A DNA stretch of 15,629 bases from DATDAH01 sp036525535 (GTDB taxonomy: Bacteria > Actinomycetota > Acidimicrobiia > Acidimicrobiales > DATDAH01), in assembly GCA_036525535.1 (NCBI GenBank), contig DATDAH010000330.1, positions 1 to 15,629 of the forward strand. Direction: 5' to 3'. Positions 1-6,254 of this stretch are shown here, piece after piece (the stretch's first letter is position 1; each line of letters begins with the position of its first letter). The notes beneath the pieces are model-generated. The model was given only the letters and a program-made list of their open reading frames with translations. It did no database searches and had not been told where the DNA came from. Position numbers and translations under genes: made by a program.

Positions 1-281
1 CACTCGACGGTCACCTCCGCCTCGGGGGCGAGGGGCAGCTCGGCCAGCACGGCCAGGAGTCCTTCGGCCGGGACCATCGACGGCGTGCCGCCACCGACGA
101 ACACACTGGTCACCGGTGGCACGTCCTCGTCCGCCACCGCCTCGACCGCTTGCCGGTGCAGGGCCGCCAGGTACCGCTCCGTCAGGTCGTGGCGGTCGTC
201 CCACGCCGCGAAGGCGCAGTAGTCGCACCGACGCGCACAGAAGGGCACATGCACATAGATGCCGAAGGGGTGGTCGGCCAC
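1..281 (-). CDS. hemW: HemW-like radical SAM heme chaperone, N-terminal part (cut by window edge)
   Basis: Only the first 93 codons are present; the gene runs off the left edge. The translation starts VADHPFGIYVHVPF and carries the radical SAM cluster motif with cysteines at residues 15, 19 and 22 (CARRCDYC, spacing CX3CX2C). A GGGTPS motif at residues 63-68 is typical of the HemW/HemN family. HemW family proteins bind a 4Fe-4S cluster and SAM and are now regarded as heme-trafficking proteins rather than coproporphyrinogen oxidases; older annotations call them HemN-like. The GTG at 279-281 is the only reasonable start, because an in-frame TAG lies four codons upstream. It starts 23 bases after the stop of the BldD-like gene on the same strand, so it may be read from that promoter. 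The catalytic-core remainder and the C-terminal HemN_C domain cannot be seen. HemW rather than HemN is inferred from the short N-terminus and the motif spacing. Confidence 0.9.
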   Translation of the reverse strand, partial: MADHPFGIYVHVPFCARRCDYCAFAAWDDRHDLTERYLAALHRQAVEAVADEDVPPVTSVFVGGGTPSMVPAEGLLAVLAELPLAPEAEVTVE

Positions 282-304
282 CCCCGAAGGCTAAGGAGAA
301 AGCG

Positions 305-853
305 TCAGGGGTTGCTGGGGCTGGCGCGGCGGAGGCCGAGATCGTCGAGGCGAGCCGGCGTGCTGTCGATGTCGGTGCCGAGGATGGCGGCGATGGCCTG
401 CAGGTCGTCACGGCGGATGGTGAGCACCCGGCCGTTGAAGTCCTGGCGCTGGACCTGGATCATCGACAGGTACCGGTTCAACATGTCGGCCTCGGGCCCC
501 GAAAGGGTCTCGAGCCGGGTCAAGTCGATGATGATCGAGCCCAGAACCGCTTGAGCCGAGCGACTGTCGGTGAGGTCGATGAGCTCGCCGCCGCCCGTGC
601 CGAAGTCGGGCATCGCGTTGCCGGGCAGGAGCTGGTCCACCGGTACGGAGTAGAAGCGGGCCAGGCGTTGGAGGCGGGGCACCGAGATGGCTCGCTCGCC
701 GCGCTCGTAGGCGCCGAGCACCGACGCCTTGAACTCGTGGTCAGAGGAGGCTTCGACCTCTTGGAGCGACATGCGCTTCTGGCGGCGGATGGCGCGCAGA
801 CGCTCACCCACCTTGCGTCCGTACTCCCCCGCGGGATCGATGTCAGCCACCAT
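305..853 (-). CDS. bldD: BldD-like XRE-family transcriptional regulator with c-di-GMP signature
   Basis: A 182-residue protein. The N-terminal helix-turn-helix (residues about 11-78) has segments ERLRAIRRQKRMSL and YERGERAISVPRLQRLARFY, closely matching what I recall of Streptomyces BldD (KLRAIRTQQGLSL, SYERGDRAVTVQRLAELADFY). The C-terminal domain (about 100-160) has IQVQRQDFNGRVLTIRRDDL, matching the region of BldD that binds cyclic di-GMP. The known signature RXD-X8-RXXD is intact: Arg136, Asp138, Arg147, Asp150. In Streptomyces, BldD dimerises around tetrameric c-di-GMP and represses sporulation genes. The target genes here are unknown and need not be developmental. ATG at 851-853 has a GAGGG ribosome site 9 bases upstream. 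The gene lies 117 bases after rsmE and 23 bases before hemW. A promoter and a palindrome precede it (see those entries). Family assignment is strong; strict orthology is inferred. Confidence 0.9.
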   Translation of the reverse strand: MVADIDPAGEYGRKVGERLRAIRRQKRMSLQEVEASSDHEFKASVLGAYERGERAISVPRLQRLARFYSVPVDQLLPGNAMPDFGTGGGELIDLTDSRSAQAVLGSIIIDLTRLETLSGPEADMLNRYLSMIQVQRQDFNGRVLTIRRDDLQAIAAILGTDIDSTPARLDDLGLRRASPSNP

Positions 854-903
854 GTGCCCCTACCCTCTCTGGTCGGGGTCGAGCGCTCGATGACCACCCA
901 CCG

Positions 904-920
904 TGTGAGTTCCTCTCACA
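904..920. promoter_or_regulatory. Palindromic operator candidate upstream of the BldD-like gene
   Basis: A perfect inverted repeat TGTGAG-TTCCT-CTCACA (6-base arms, 5-base spacer) lies 50 bases upstream of the regulator's ATG. It begins right at the predicted transcription start point (about position 920, reading leftwards). The core GTGA...TCAC resembles the early published Streptomyces BldD half-site pattern AGTGA...TCACC, though not the later 15-base consensus with converging half-sites. Its placement over +1 to +17 would suit repression of its own gene. The repeat is seen directly; the protein bound to it is inferred. Confidence 0.5.
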
Positions 921-927
921 GAAGAAC

Positions 928-957
928 ACTCTACGCGTCCATGCGGGGCGAAATCAA
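928..957 (-). promoter_or_regulatory. Predicted sigma70-type promoter of the BldD-like gene
   Basis: On the minus strand there is a -35 hexamer TTGATT (952-957) and a -10 hexamer TAGAGT (928-933), separated by 18 bases. This is the best-matched two-part promoter I see in the window. It predicts a transcript starting near 920-921 and a leader of about 67 bases before the ATG at 853. It lies in the 117-base gap after rsmE, so the regulator and hemW probably form their own unit as well as receiving any readthrough from the hrcA operon. Confidence 0.55.
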
Positions 958-970
958 CCACGGTCCGCGG

Positions 971-1645
971 TCAGGCCGGTCGAACCAGTCCGTGCCGTAG
1001 GGCGGCCAGAAGGGCACCGGCGGTCACCGCGGCCGTCTCGGCCCGCAGGACGGCGGGCCCGAGGGCCACCCGGTCCCTCGCCTCGGCCCGCTCCCCGTCG
1101 CTCCAGCCCCCCTCCGGGCCGCAGAGCACGACTCCGTCGCCCCGGGCCGGGGGACGACCACCGGGGTCGGCCAAGGCGGCACCGGGATGATCGGCGAGCG
1201 CGTGGACGCCCTCGACCGTGGGCAGCCACGACCGTCGGCTCTGCATCGCCGCCTCACGGGCGATGCGGCGGAGGCGTTCGAGGTGGTGGGCCGCCCGGTC
1301 CCCCTCCCAACGGATGACCGAGCGCTCCGTGCGCAGGATCACGATGTGGTCGATCGAGAGCTCGGTCAGCTTCTGCACAGCCCACTCGGGACGGTCTCCC
1401 TTGGTCGGCGCCAAGCCGATGGTCAGGGGCGGGTCCGGACGGGGGTCGACCACGACCTCGCCCGCCACCTCGACCGGCTCACCGAGCCGGACCGGCCGCC
1501 ACGAGCCGGCGCCGTCGGCCACCACGAAGGGGTCGCCGACGCGCAGGCGCAACGCCTTCTGGAGATGGTGGCGATCGGCCGCGTCCAGCTCGGGATGCTC
1601 GACGTCGACCACGAACACCAGCGGGCCCACGTCAGCAGGGGGCAC
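971..1645 (-). CDS. rsmE: 16S rRNA (uracil-1498-N3)-methyltransferase RsmE
   Basis: A 224-residue SPOUT-family methyltransferase that would methylate U1498 of 16S rRNA in the 30S subunit using SAM. The N-terminal PUA-like part includes HHLQKALRLRVGD (26-38). The catalytic part has the family blocks APTKGDRPEWAVQKLTEL (79-96), CGPEGGWSDGE (175-185) and LGPAVLRAETA (195-205), the last two forming the knotted SAM site. The length is slightly below the usual 240-250, mainly from a short N-terminus. The GTG start at 1643-1645 is forced: dnaJ's TAG stop lies in the same frame only three codons upstream, and there is no other start between them. It is the third gene of the hrcA-dnaJ-rsmE set, an arrangement common in Actinobacteria. 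Confidence 0.93.
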   Translation of the reverse strand: MPPADVGPLVFVVDVEHPELDAADRHHLQKALRLRVGDPFVVADGAGSWRPVRLGEPVEVAGEVVVDPRPDPPLTIGLAPTKGDRPEWAVQKLTELSIDHIVILRTERSVIRWEGDRAAHHLERLRRIAREAAMQSRRSWLPTVEGVHALADHPGAALADPGGRPPARGDGVVLCGPEGGWSDGERAEARDRVALGPAVLRAETAAVTAGALLAALRHGLVRPA

Positions 1646-1654
1646 CGCCCGGTC

Positions 1655-2779
1655 CTACTTGAAGGCTTCGCGGATGCGCCCGACCACGCCGCCCTTGGGC
1701 GCGGCCACGGCGTCGCCCCGCAGCTCGGCCAACCGCCGGTAGAGCTCCTCCTCTTCGTCGGTCAGGTCGGTGGGCGTGCGCACGACGTAGCGGATGCGCA
1801 GGTCGCCCCGACCCCGGCCCCGGACGTGGGGGACGCCGTGGCCCCGGAGGCGGACGACGTCGCCGCTCTGGGTGCCCGGGGGGATGCGGAGGTCCTCGAC
1901 GCCGTCGAGGGTCTCGAACGCCACCTGGGTGCCCAGGGTGGCCTGGGCCGGGGTCAGGCCCACGATGGCGGCCAAGTCGTCGCCGTCCCGGCTGAAGCGA
2001 TCGTCGGCGTTGACCCGCAGGTGCACGTAGAGGTCGCCGGCCGGCCCGCCCCGTGGGCCCACCGCGCCGCGGCCGGAAAGGCGCAGGGTCGATCCGCTGT
2101 CCACGCCTGCGGGCACGTCGACGGTGTAGGTGCGGTCGTCGACCTTGCGGCCTTCGCCGTCGCAGCCACCACAGGGCTCCGGGATGATCTGGCCGATGCC
2201 GCCGCAGCGCCCACAGGGCGCCGCGGTCACCATCTGGCCGAGGATCGACTGGCGGACCCGCCGGACCTGGCCGGTGCCGGCACACTCCGGGCAGCCCTGC
2301 GGCGAGGTTCCCGGCGACGCTCCCGTGGCCTCACAGATCTCACAGGCGACGGCCGTGCGCACGGTCACGTCCTTCTGGACGCCGAAGACCGCCTCGGTGA
2401 ACTCGATGTCCACCGTCTGCTCCAGATCCGCTCCTCGGGGGGGACCCGCGGGTCCCCGGCGGGCGCTTCCTCCGCCGAACGGACTGCCACCCCCGCCGCC
2501 GAAGAAGGCGTCGAAGATGTCCCCGAACCCGGCACCTCCGAAGGGGTCCCCGCCACCGCCCCCGAGCGCCGCCTCGCCGTACAGGTCGTACTGCTGGCGC
2601 TTCTCGGGATCGGCGAGGACCTCGTAGGCGAGGGACAGCTCCTTGAACCTGGCCTCGGCCGCGGGGTCCCCCTGGTTGGCGTCGGGGTGGTGCTCGCGCG
2701 CCGCCCGGCGATAGGCCTTCTTGATCTCCTCGGGCGTCGCGTCGCGACTCACCCCCAGGAGGCCGTAGAAGTCGGCCAT
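1655..2779 (-). CDS. dnaJ: Molecular chaperone DnaJ (Hsp40, DnaJ2 type)
   Basis: A 374-residue type I Hsp40 co-chaperone that stimulates the DnaK ATPase. The J domain (about 1-68) carries the HPD motif at 31-33. A Gly/Phe-rich linker (about 72-115) follows. A four-repeat zinc-binding region (146-210) has cysteine pairs 146/149, 163/166, 189/192 and 203/206. The first repeat reads CEICEATG, so its CXXCXGXG glycine is replaced by alanine, while all eight cysteines are kept. The C-terminal substrate-binding domains follow. It is linked to hrcA rather than to dnaK-grpE, which is the usual position of the second actinobacterial DnaJ. The ATG at 2777-2779 is preceded by a GAGGG ribosome site 5 bases away. 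The hrcA stop is one base upstream (TGACATG), implying translational coupling. Confidence 0.95.
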   Translation of the reverse strand: MADFYGLLGVSRDATPEEIKKAYRRAAREHHPDANQGDPAAEARFKELSLAYEVLADPEKRQQYDLYGEAALGGGGGDPFGGAGFGDIFDAFFGGGGGSPFGGGSARRGPAGPPRGADLEQTVDIEFTEAVFGVQKDVTVRTAVACEICEATGASPGTSPQGCPECAGTGQVRRVRQSILGQMVTAAPCGRCGGIGQIIPEPCGGCDGEGRKVDDRTYTVDVPAGVDSGSTLRLSGRGAVGPRGGPAGDLYVHLRVNADDRFSRDGDDLAAIVGLTPAQATLGTQVAFETLDGVEDLRIPPGTQSGDVVRLRGHGVPHVRGRGRGDLRIRYVVRTPTDLTDEEEELYRRLAELRGDAVAAPKGGVVGRIREAFK

Positions 2780-2780
2780 G

Positions 2781-3806
2781 TCAGCCCTCGGTCAGTCGGT
2801 CGCTGAGCCGCTGACTGACCAGGGCCACGGCGGCCAAGGCCTGCGGGTAGTCCATGCGGGTGGGGCCCAGGACGCCGATGGTGCCGGCGGGCACGCCTCC
2901 GATCTCGTAGGGCGACACGACCAGGGCGCACTCCTCGAGCGGCGCCATGCCGGTCTCGGTGCCGATGGCCACGGTCAGACCCCGGGCCATGACGTCGCGG
3001 AGCAGGGTGACGACGACGAGCTGCTGCTCGAGGATGCCGAGGATCTCCCGCACCGTCTCGACGGCCTCGAAGGACGAAGCCACCCGCGAAGCGCCGTCGA
3101 CGAACACGTGCTCGGCGTCGTGGACCTGGTTGTCGCCCCCCATCAGCTCTACGGCCGTGGCGACCAGGCCGTCGGCCGCGGCGGTGCCGCTGGAGGGGGC
3201 CGCGCCGAGCCCGGAGGGGGCCCGTCCCTGGGCGTGGGCAGACAGCGCTGCCTGGGCCGCAGCCACGTCGGCCTCGCTGATCGGAGCCCGCAGTTCGACG
3301 GTGTGCTTCTCGACGACACCGTTGGCCAACACGACCACGACCAGGACGACCCGCTCGGTCAGGGCCACCAACTGGATGGAGCGGACCAGGCTGGCGTCGT
3401 AGGGAGGCCCGAGGACGACCGCGGCACAATCGGTCAGGTTCGACAGCAGACCGCTGGTCTGGCCCAGCATGCGCTCGATCTCGCCGTGGGCCCGGTCGAA
3501 GAAGTCCCGCACCCGTTCGGCGTCGGCCGTTTGCAGGTCGGGCGGGACCAGGTTGTCAACGTAGAAGCGGTAGCCCTTCTCGGTGGGCACGCGGCCGGCG
3601 CTGGTGTGGGGCTGTTGGAGGTAGCCGTCGCGCTCGAGGGCGCCCATCTCGTTGCGGATGGTCGCCGCCGACACGGCCAGGCCGCTGGAGGCGACTACGT
3701 GCCCCGACCCCACGGGCTGGGCCGTCTCGATGTACTCCTCGACCACCGCCCGCAGGACCGCGGCCTTGCGGTCGTCGAGACCCGGCACCGTCGACGAACT
3801 GGGCAT
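2781..3806 (-). CDS. hrcA: Heat-inducible transcription repressor HrcA
   Basis: A 341-residue HrcA repressor, of typical family length. The N-terminal winged-helix domain (about 10-80) contains DRKAAVLRAVVEEYIETAQPVGS, split here by function: a helix-turn-helix with VSAATIRNEMGALERDGYL and the signature HTSAGRVPTEKGYRFYVD. The C-terminal GAF-like and insert domains follow. HrcA binds CIRCE elements (TTAGCACTC-N9-GAGTGCTAA), and its folding depends on GroEL, so it derepresses groE genes under heat stress. I see no CIRCE element in the 61 bases upstream of this gene, so autoregulation through CIRCE is not supported here. The ATG at 3804-3806 has no ribosome-binding site. A TACAAT box ends 9 bases before it, suggesting a nearly leaderless message. 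It heads the hrcA-dnaJ-rsmE unit. Confidence 0.95.
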   Translation of the reverse strand: MPSSSTVPGLDDRKAAVLRAVVEEYIETAQPVGSGHVVASSGLAVSAATIRNEMGALERDGYLQQPHTSAGRVPTEKGYRFYVDNLVPPDLQTADAERVRDFFDRAHGEIERMLGQTSGLLSNLTDCAAVVLGPPYDASLVRSIQLVALTERVVLVVVVLANGVVEKHTVELRAPISEADVAAAQAALSAHAQGRAPSGLGAAPSSGTAAADGLVATAVELMGGDNQVHDAEHVFVDGASRVASSFEAVETVREILGILEQQLVVVTLLRDVMARGLTVAIGTETGMAPLEECALVVSPYEIGGVPAGTIGVLGPTRMDYPQALAAVALVSQRLSDRLTEG

Positions 3807-3815
3807 GGTCGAGCG

Positions 3816-3821
3816 ATTGTA
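3816..3821 (-). promoter_or_regulatory. -10 element of the hrcA promoter (near-leaderless)
   Basis: TACAAT on the minus strand within CGGTACAAT, with 9 bases between it and the hrcA ATG. Standard spacing would put the transcription start about 3 bases before the ATG. No clear -35 hexamer is visible. There is no Shine-Dalgarno sequence, which agrees with a leaderless or very short leader. Confidence 0.5.
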
Positions 3822-3867
3822 CCGAGCGAGGTTCGGGGCACCGGGGCTCGGCCGGTCCCGCCGCGCC

Positions 3868-5652
3868 TCAATCGATGCGTAGGGCGGAGACGAAGGCCTC
3901 CTGCGGCACCTCGACGCGGCCGATGTTCTTCATCCGCTTCTTGCCCTTCTTCTGCTGCTCGAGCAGCTTGCGCTTCCGGGTGATGTCCCCGCCGTAGCAC
4001 TTGGCCAGCACGTCCTTGCGCTTGGCCTTCACCGTCTCCCGGGCGATGATCCGGCCCCCGATGGCCGCCTGGATCGGGACGTCGAACATCTGCCGGGGGA
4101 TCAGCTCTCGCAGCTTGGCCACGATCTTCTTGCCGTACTCGTAGGAGCTGTCGCGGTGCACGATCGTGCTGAAGGCGTCGACAGGGACACCGTTGAGCAG
4201 CACATCGACCTTCACCAGGTTGGACGCCTCGTAGCCGTCGGGCTCGTAGTCGAGGCTGGCATAGCCCTGGCTCCGGCTCTTGAGCTGGTCGAAGAAGTCG
4301 GTGACGACCTCGGCCAGCGGCACCCGGTAGACGAGCTCGACCCGCTCGGGTGAGAGGTAGTCGATGCGCTGCTGGCTCCCTCGCCGGCTTTCGCAGAGCT
4401 CGATGAGCGTGCCCGTGTAGCCGGACGGGGTGATGATCGAGGCCTTGAGCCACGGCTCCTGGATGGCCACGATCTCGCCCGCCGGGGGCAGATCCGACGG
4501 GTTGTCGACCGCGACCACGCGGCCGTCGTTCGTCTCGACCCGGTACTCGACCGATGGCGCCGTGGCGATGAGGGCCAGGTCGAACTCCCGCTCGAGGCGC
4601 TCCCGCACGATCTCCATGTGGAGCAGGCCGAGGAAGCCACACCGGAACCCGAAGCCGAGGGCGCCGGACGTCTCGGGCTCGAAGGTGAAGCTGCCGTCGT
4701 CGATGATCAGCCGGTCCAGCGCCTCGCGGAAGTCGGCGAAGTCGTCGCCCTCCACGGGATAGAGGCCGCAGAACACCATGGGCTTGGGCTCCTGGTAGCC
4801 CTCGAGGGGCTCGGCCGCGCCGCCCCGGGCGTTGGTCACCGTCTCACCGGACCGGGCCTCGGCCACATCCTTGATACCGGCGATCAGGTAGCCGACCTCG
4901 CCCGGCCCGAGGCTGGCCACGGGCGTGGGCGCCGGCAGGCGCACCCCCAGCTCGTCGGCGTCGTGGGTCACGCCGGCGTGCATGAACTTCAGCTCGTCAC
5001 CGGTGTCGAGGCGGCCGTTCATGACCCGGATCGAGCTGATCACGCCCCGGAACTGGTCGTAGTGGGAGTCGAAGATCAGGCCCTGGAGCGGGCCGTCCTC
5101 ACTCCCGACGGGCGGCGGGATGCGCTCGACGATGGCGTCGAGCAGGTCGGTCACCCCCTCCCCCGTCTTGGCCGAGATGGGCAGGATGTCCTCGGCCGGG
5201 ATGCCGAGCACGTGCTCGATCTCCTCCGCCCGCAGCTCGGGCTCGGCCGCCGGGAGGTCGATCTTGTTGAGACAGGCCACGATCTCGAGGTCGTGTTCCA
5301 GGGCCAGGTAGCAGTTGGCCAGGGTCTGGGCCTCGATGCCCTGGGCCGCGTCGACGAGGAGGACCACCCCCTCGCAGGCGGCCAGCGACCGGGAGACCTC
5401 GTAGCCGAAGTCCACATGGCCCGGCGTGTCGATGAGATGGAGGGTGTGCTCGCCGTACTCCAGGCGGACGCTCTGGAGCTTGATGGTGATGCCCCGTTCG
5501 CGCTCCAGGTCCATGGTGTCGAGGTACTGGGCCCGCATGTCCCGCAGCTCGACGGCCCCGCAGATCTCCAGCATCCGATCGGCCAACGTCGACTTGCCGT
5601 GGTCGATGTGGGCCAGAAGGCACAGGTTGCGGATTCGGGAGATCTCGGTCAT
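3868..5652 (-). CDS. lepA: Elongation factor 4 (LepA), ribosome back-translocating GTPase
   Basis: A 594-residue translational GTPase. G-domain motifs are AHIDHGKST (14-22), the T-loop block ERERGITIK (49-57), DTPGH (74-78) and NKID (128-131). EF-G-like domains II, III and V follow, with the GFGFRCGFLGLLHMEI block typical of LepA. The LepA-specific C-terminal domain ends with CYGGDITRKRKLLEQQKKG and KKRMKNIG. The protein acts on stalled or incorrectly translocated ribosomes and affects initiation and 30S assembly. The open frame continues far upstream without a stop, but I place the start at ATG 5650-5652 because homology begins there and the extension would run across rpsT and beyond. There is no good ribosome site. 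A weak TACCCT box (5665-5670) is a possible -10 element giving a leader of about 6 bases. It is divergent from rpsT. Confidence 0.96.
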   Translation of the reverse strand: MTEISRIRNLCLLAHIDHGKSTLADRMLEICGAVELRDMRAQYLDTMDLERERGITIKLQSVRLEYGEHTLHLIDTPGHVDFGYEVSRSLAACEGVVLLVDAAQGIEAQTLANCYLALEHDLEIVACLNKIDLPAAEPELRAEEIEHVLGIPAEDILPISAKTGEGVTDLLDAIVERIPPPVGSEDGPLQGLIFDSHYDQFRGVISSIRVMNGRLDTGDELKFMHAGVTHDADELGVRLPAPTPVASLGPGEVGYLIAGIKDVAEARSGETVTNARGGAAEPLEGYQEPKPMVFCGLYPVEGDDFADFREALDRLIIDDGSFTFEPETSGALGFGFRCGFLGLLHMEIVRERLEREFDLALIATAPSVEYRVETNDGRVVAVDNPSDLPPAGEIVAIQEPWLKASIITPSGYTGTLIELCESRRGSQQRIDYLSPERVELVYRVPLAEVVTDFFDQLKSRSQGYASLDYEPDGYEASNLVKVDVLLNGVPVDAFSTIVHRDSSYEYGKKIVAKLRELIPRQMFDVPIQAAIGGRIIARETVKAKRKDVLAKCYGGDITRKRKLLEQQKKGKKRMKNIGRVEVPQEAFVSALRID

Positions 5653-5692
5653 CGGAACCCAGCGAGGGTAGGGCCGCAGCCACCCGTCCCGG

Positions 5693-5698
5693 TATCGT
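5693..5698 (+). promoter_or_regulatory. -10 element candidate of the rpsT promoter
   Basis: TATCGT within CGGTATCGT lies just before rpsT. Normal spacing would put the start point near 5705, five bases before the ATG at 5710 and downstream of the alternative ATG at 5701. This supports the 5710 start. No convincing -35 hexamer is seen. Confidence 0.4.
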
Positions 5699-5709
5699 CC
5701 ATGCCCGTC

Positions 5710-5961
5710 ATGGCCAACATCAAGAGTCAGATCAAGCGCAACAAGCAGAACGAGAAGCGGCGCGTCCGCAACAAGCAGGTTCGTTCCGAGCTCCGCACCC
5801 GGGTGAAGGCGGCCGAGGCCGGCGGTGAGAACCCCGATGAGACTCTGCAGGTGGCGATGAAGACCATCGACAAGGCGGCCGCCAAGGGCGTCATCCACAA
5901 GAACGAGGCCTCCCGCCGCAAGTCCCGCCTCCAGAAGCGCGCCGACGCCACCAAGGCGTAG
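5710..5961 (+). CDS. rpsT: 30S ribosomal protein S20
   Basis: An 83-residue, highly basic protein beginning MANIKSQIKRNKQNEKR, the canonical S20 N-terminus. S20 is a primary 16S rRNA binder in the 30S body. Two in-frame ATGs exist, at 5701 and 5710. The second gives the conserved MANIKSQ start, and the -10-like box at 5693-5698 would start transcription between the two, so 5710 is chosen. There is no Shine-Dalgarno sequence, which is consistent with a very short leader. It is divergent from lepA (57 bases between the ATGs), a conserved pairing in Actinobacteria and other bacteria. Downstream lies a 293-base gap rich in inverted repeats. Confidence 0.96.
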   Translation: MANIKSQIKRNKQNEKRRVRNKQVRSELRTRVKAAEAGGENPDETLQVAMKTIDKAAAKGVIHKNEASRRKSRLQKRADATKA

Positions 5962-5973
5962 CTCCTCCTCCTT

Positions 5974-5989
5974 CCGGCCCGCGGGCCGG
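5974..5989 (+). terminator. GC-rich palindrome after rpsT, possible terminator
   Basis: A perfect 16-base palindrome CCGGCCCGCGGGCCGG starts 13 bases after the rpsT stop. It could fold into a 6-bp GC stem with a 4-base loop. There is no T-tract, but many GC-rich actinobacterial terminators lack one. This is a weak call. Confidence 0.3.
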
Positions 5990-6156
5990 GCCTCCTGCTC
6001 ACTCTCGGCCTGATGGATTGACGCGCGTGCGTCGACGGTGAAGTCACTGCGGCTCGAGGCCGGGCAACGATGGCACGGAGGGGTCGTTGAGCGGATCGGT
6101 GGCCGGGTTCGGCTCTGCCGGCTCGGCCGCGCCCCTAGGTGACCGGCTGATCTCTG

Positions 6157-6197
6157 TGGAGGAAACAAGGTCCGGATTCCGGGCCCTCTTTCCTCCA
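6157..6197. terminator. Long two-part hairpin, possible bidirectional terminator
   Basis: The outer stem pairs 6157-6165 (TGGAGGAAA) with 6189-6197 (TTTCCTCCA), nine base pairs. After a symmetric 3-by-3 internal loop, an inner stem pairs 6169-6175 (GGTCCGG) with 6179-6185 (CCGGGCC), seven pairs including one G-U in plus-strand RNA, closed by a 3-base loop ATT. Read from the minus strand, the G-U becomes an A-C mismatch, so the plus-strand RNA folds better. It sits between convergent genes, 196 bases after rpsT and 58 bases beyond the holA stop. Terminator function is inferred from position; the stem itself is seen directly. Confidence 0.45.
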
Positions 6198-6254
6198 TTG
6201 ACGGCTGAGGCCGCGGCGTGCGGTGGCGGAGTTCACTGGACCCGGCCCGAGGCC

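Larger units (their letters stand above)
5962..6254. other. Convergent intergenic region with several inverted repeats, no gene recognised
   Basis: This 293-base region lies between the 3' ends of rpsT (plus) and holA (minus) and is much longer than any other gap here. I see no supported protein: open frames cross it on both strands but match nothing. It holds a 16-base perfect palindrome (5974-5989), a short hairpin (6018-6035, 4-base loop), a CAACGA/TCGTTG pair (6065-6070 with 6084-6089), a large two-part hairpin (6157-6197) and a 9-base repeat pair (6204-6212 with 6251-6259) reaching into the end of holA. I see no T-tracts and no tRNA. It may hold terminators for both flanking genes or a structured RNA; neither is shown. 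Confidence 0.5.

Noticed and set aside
2430..2580. Gly-rich, repeat-like segment in dnaJ
   Set aside because: This is the normal Gly/Phe linker of DnaJ, not a DNA repeat element.
1187..2806. Long plus-strand open frame (539 codons) opposite rsmE and dnaJ
   Set aside because: It is antisense to two clear genes, has shadow-type composition and shows no recognisable domain. Such frames are expected in very GC-rich DNA.
3807..3867. CIRCE element upstream of hrcA
   Set aside because: Searched by eye for GCACTC/GAGTGC arms with a 9-base spacer and found none.
3822..3867. ACCGG/CCGGT pair after lepA as a terminator
   Set aside because: Only a 5-bp stem, in a very GC-rich stretch with no T-tract; too weak to call.
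6001..6254. Possible tRNA in the rpsT-holA gap, because of a GGTTCGG stretch and stems
   Set aside because: No acceptor stem, anticodon arm or proper T-arm pairing can be assembled.
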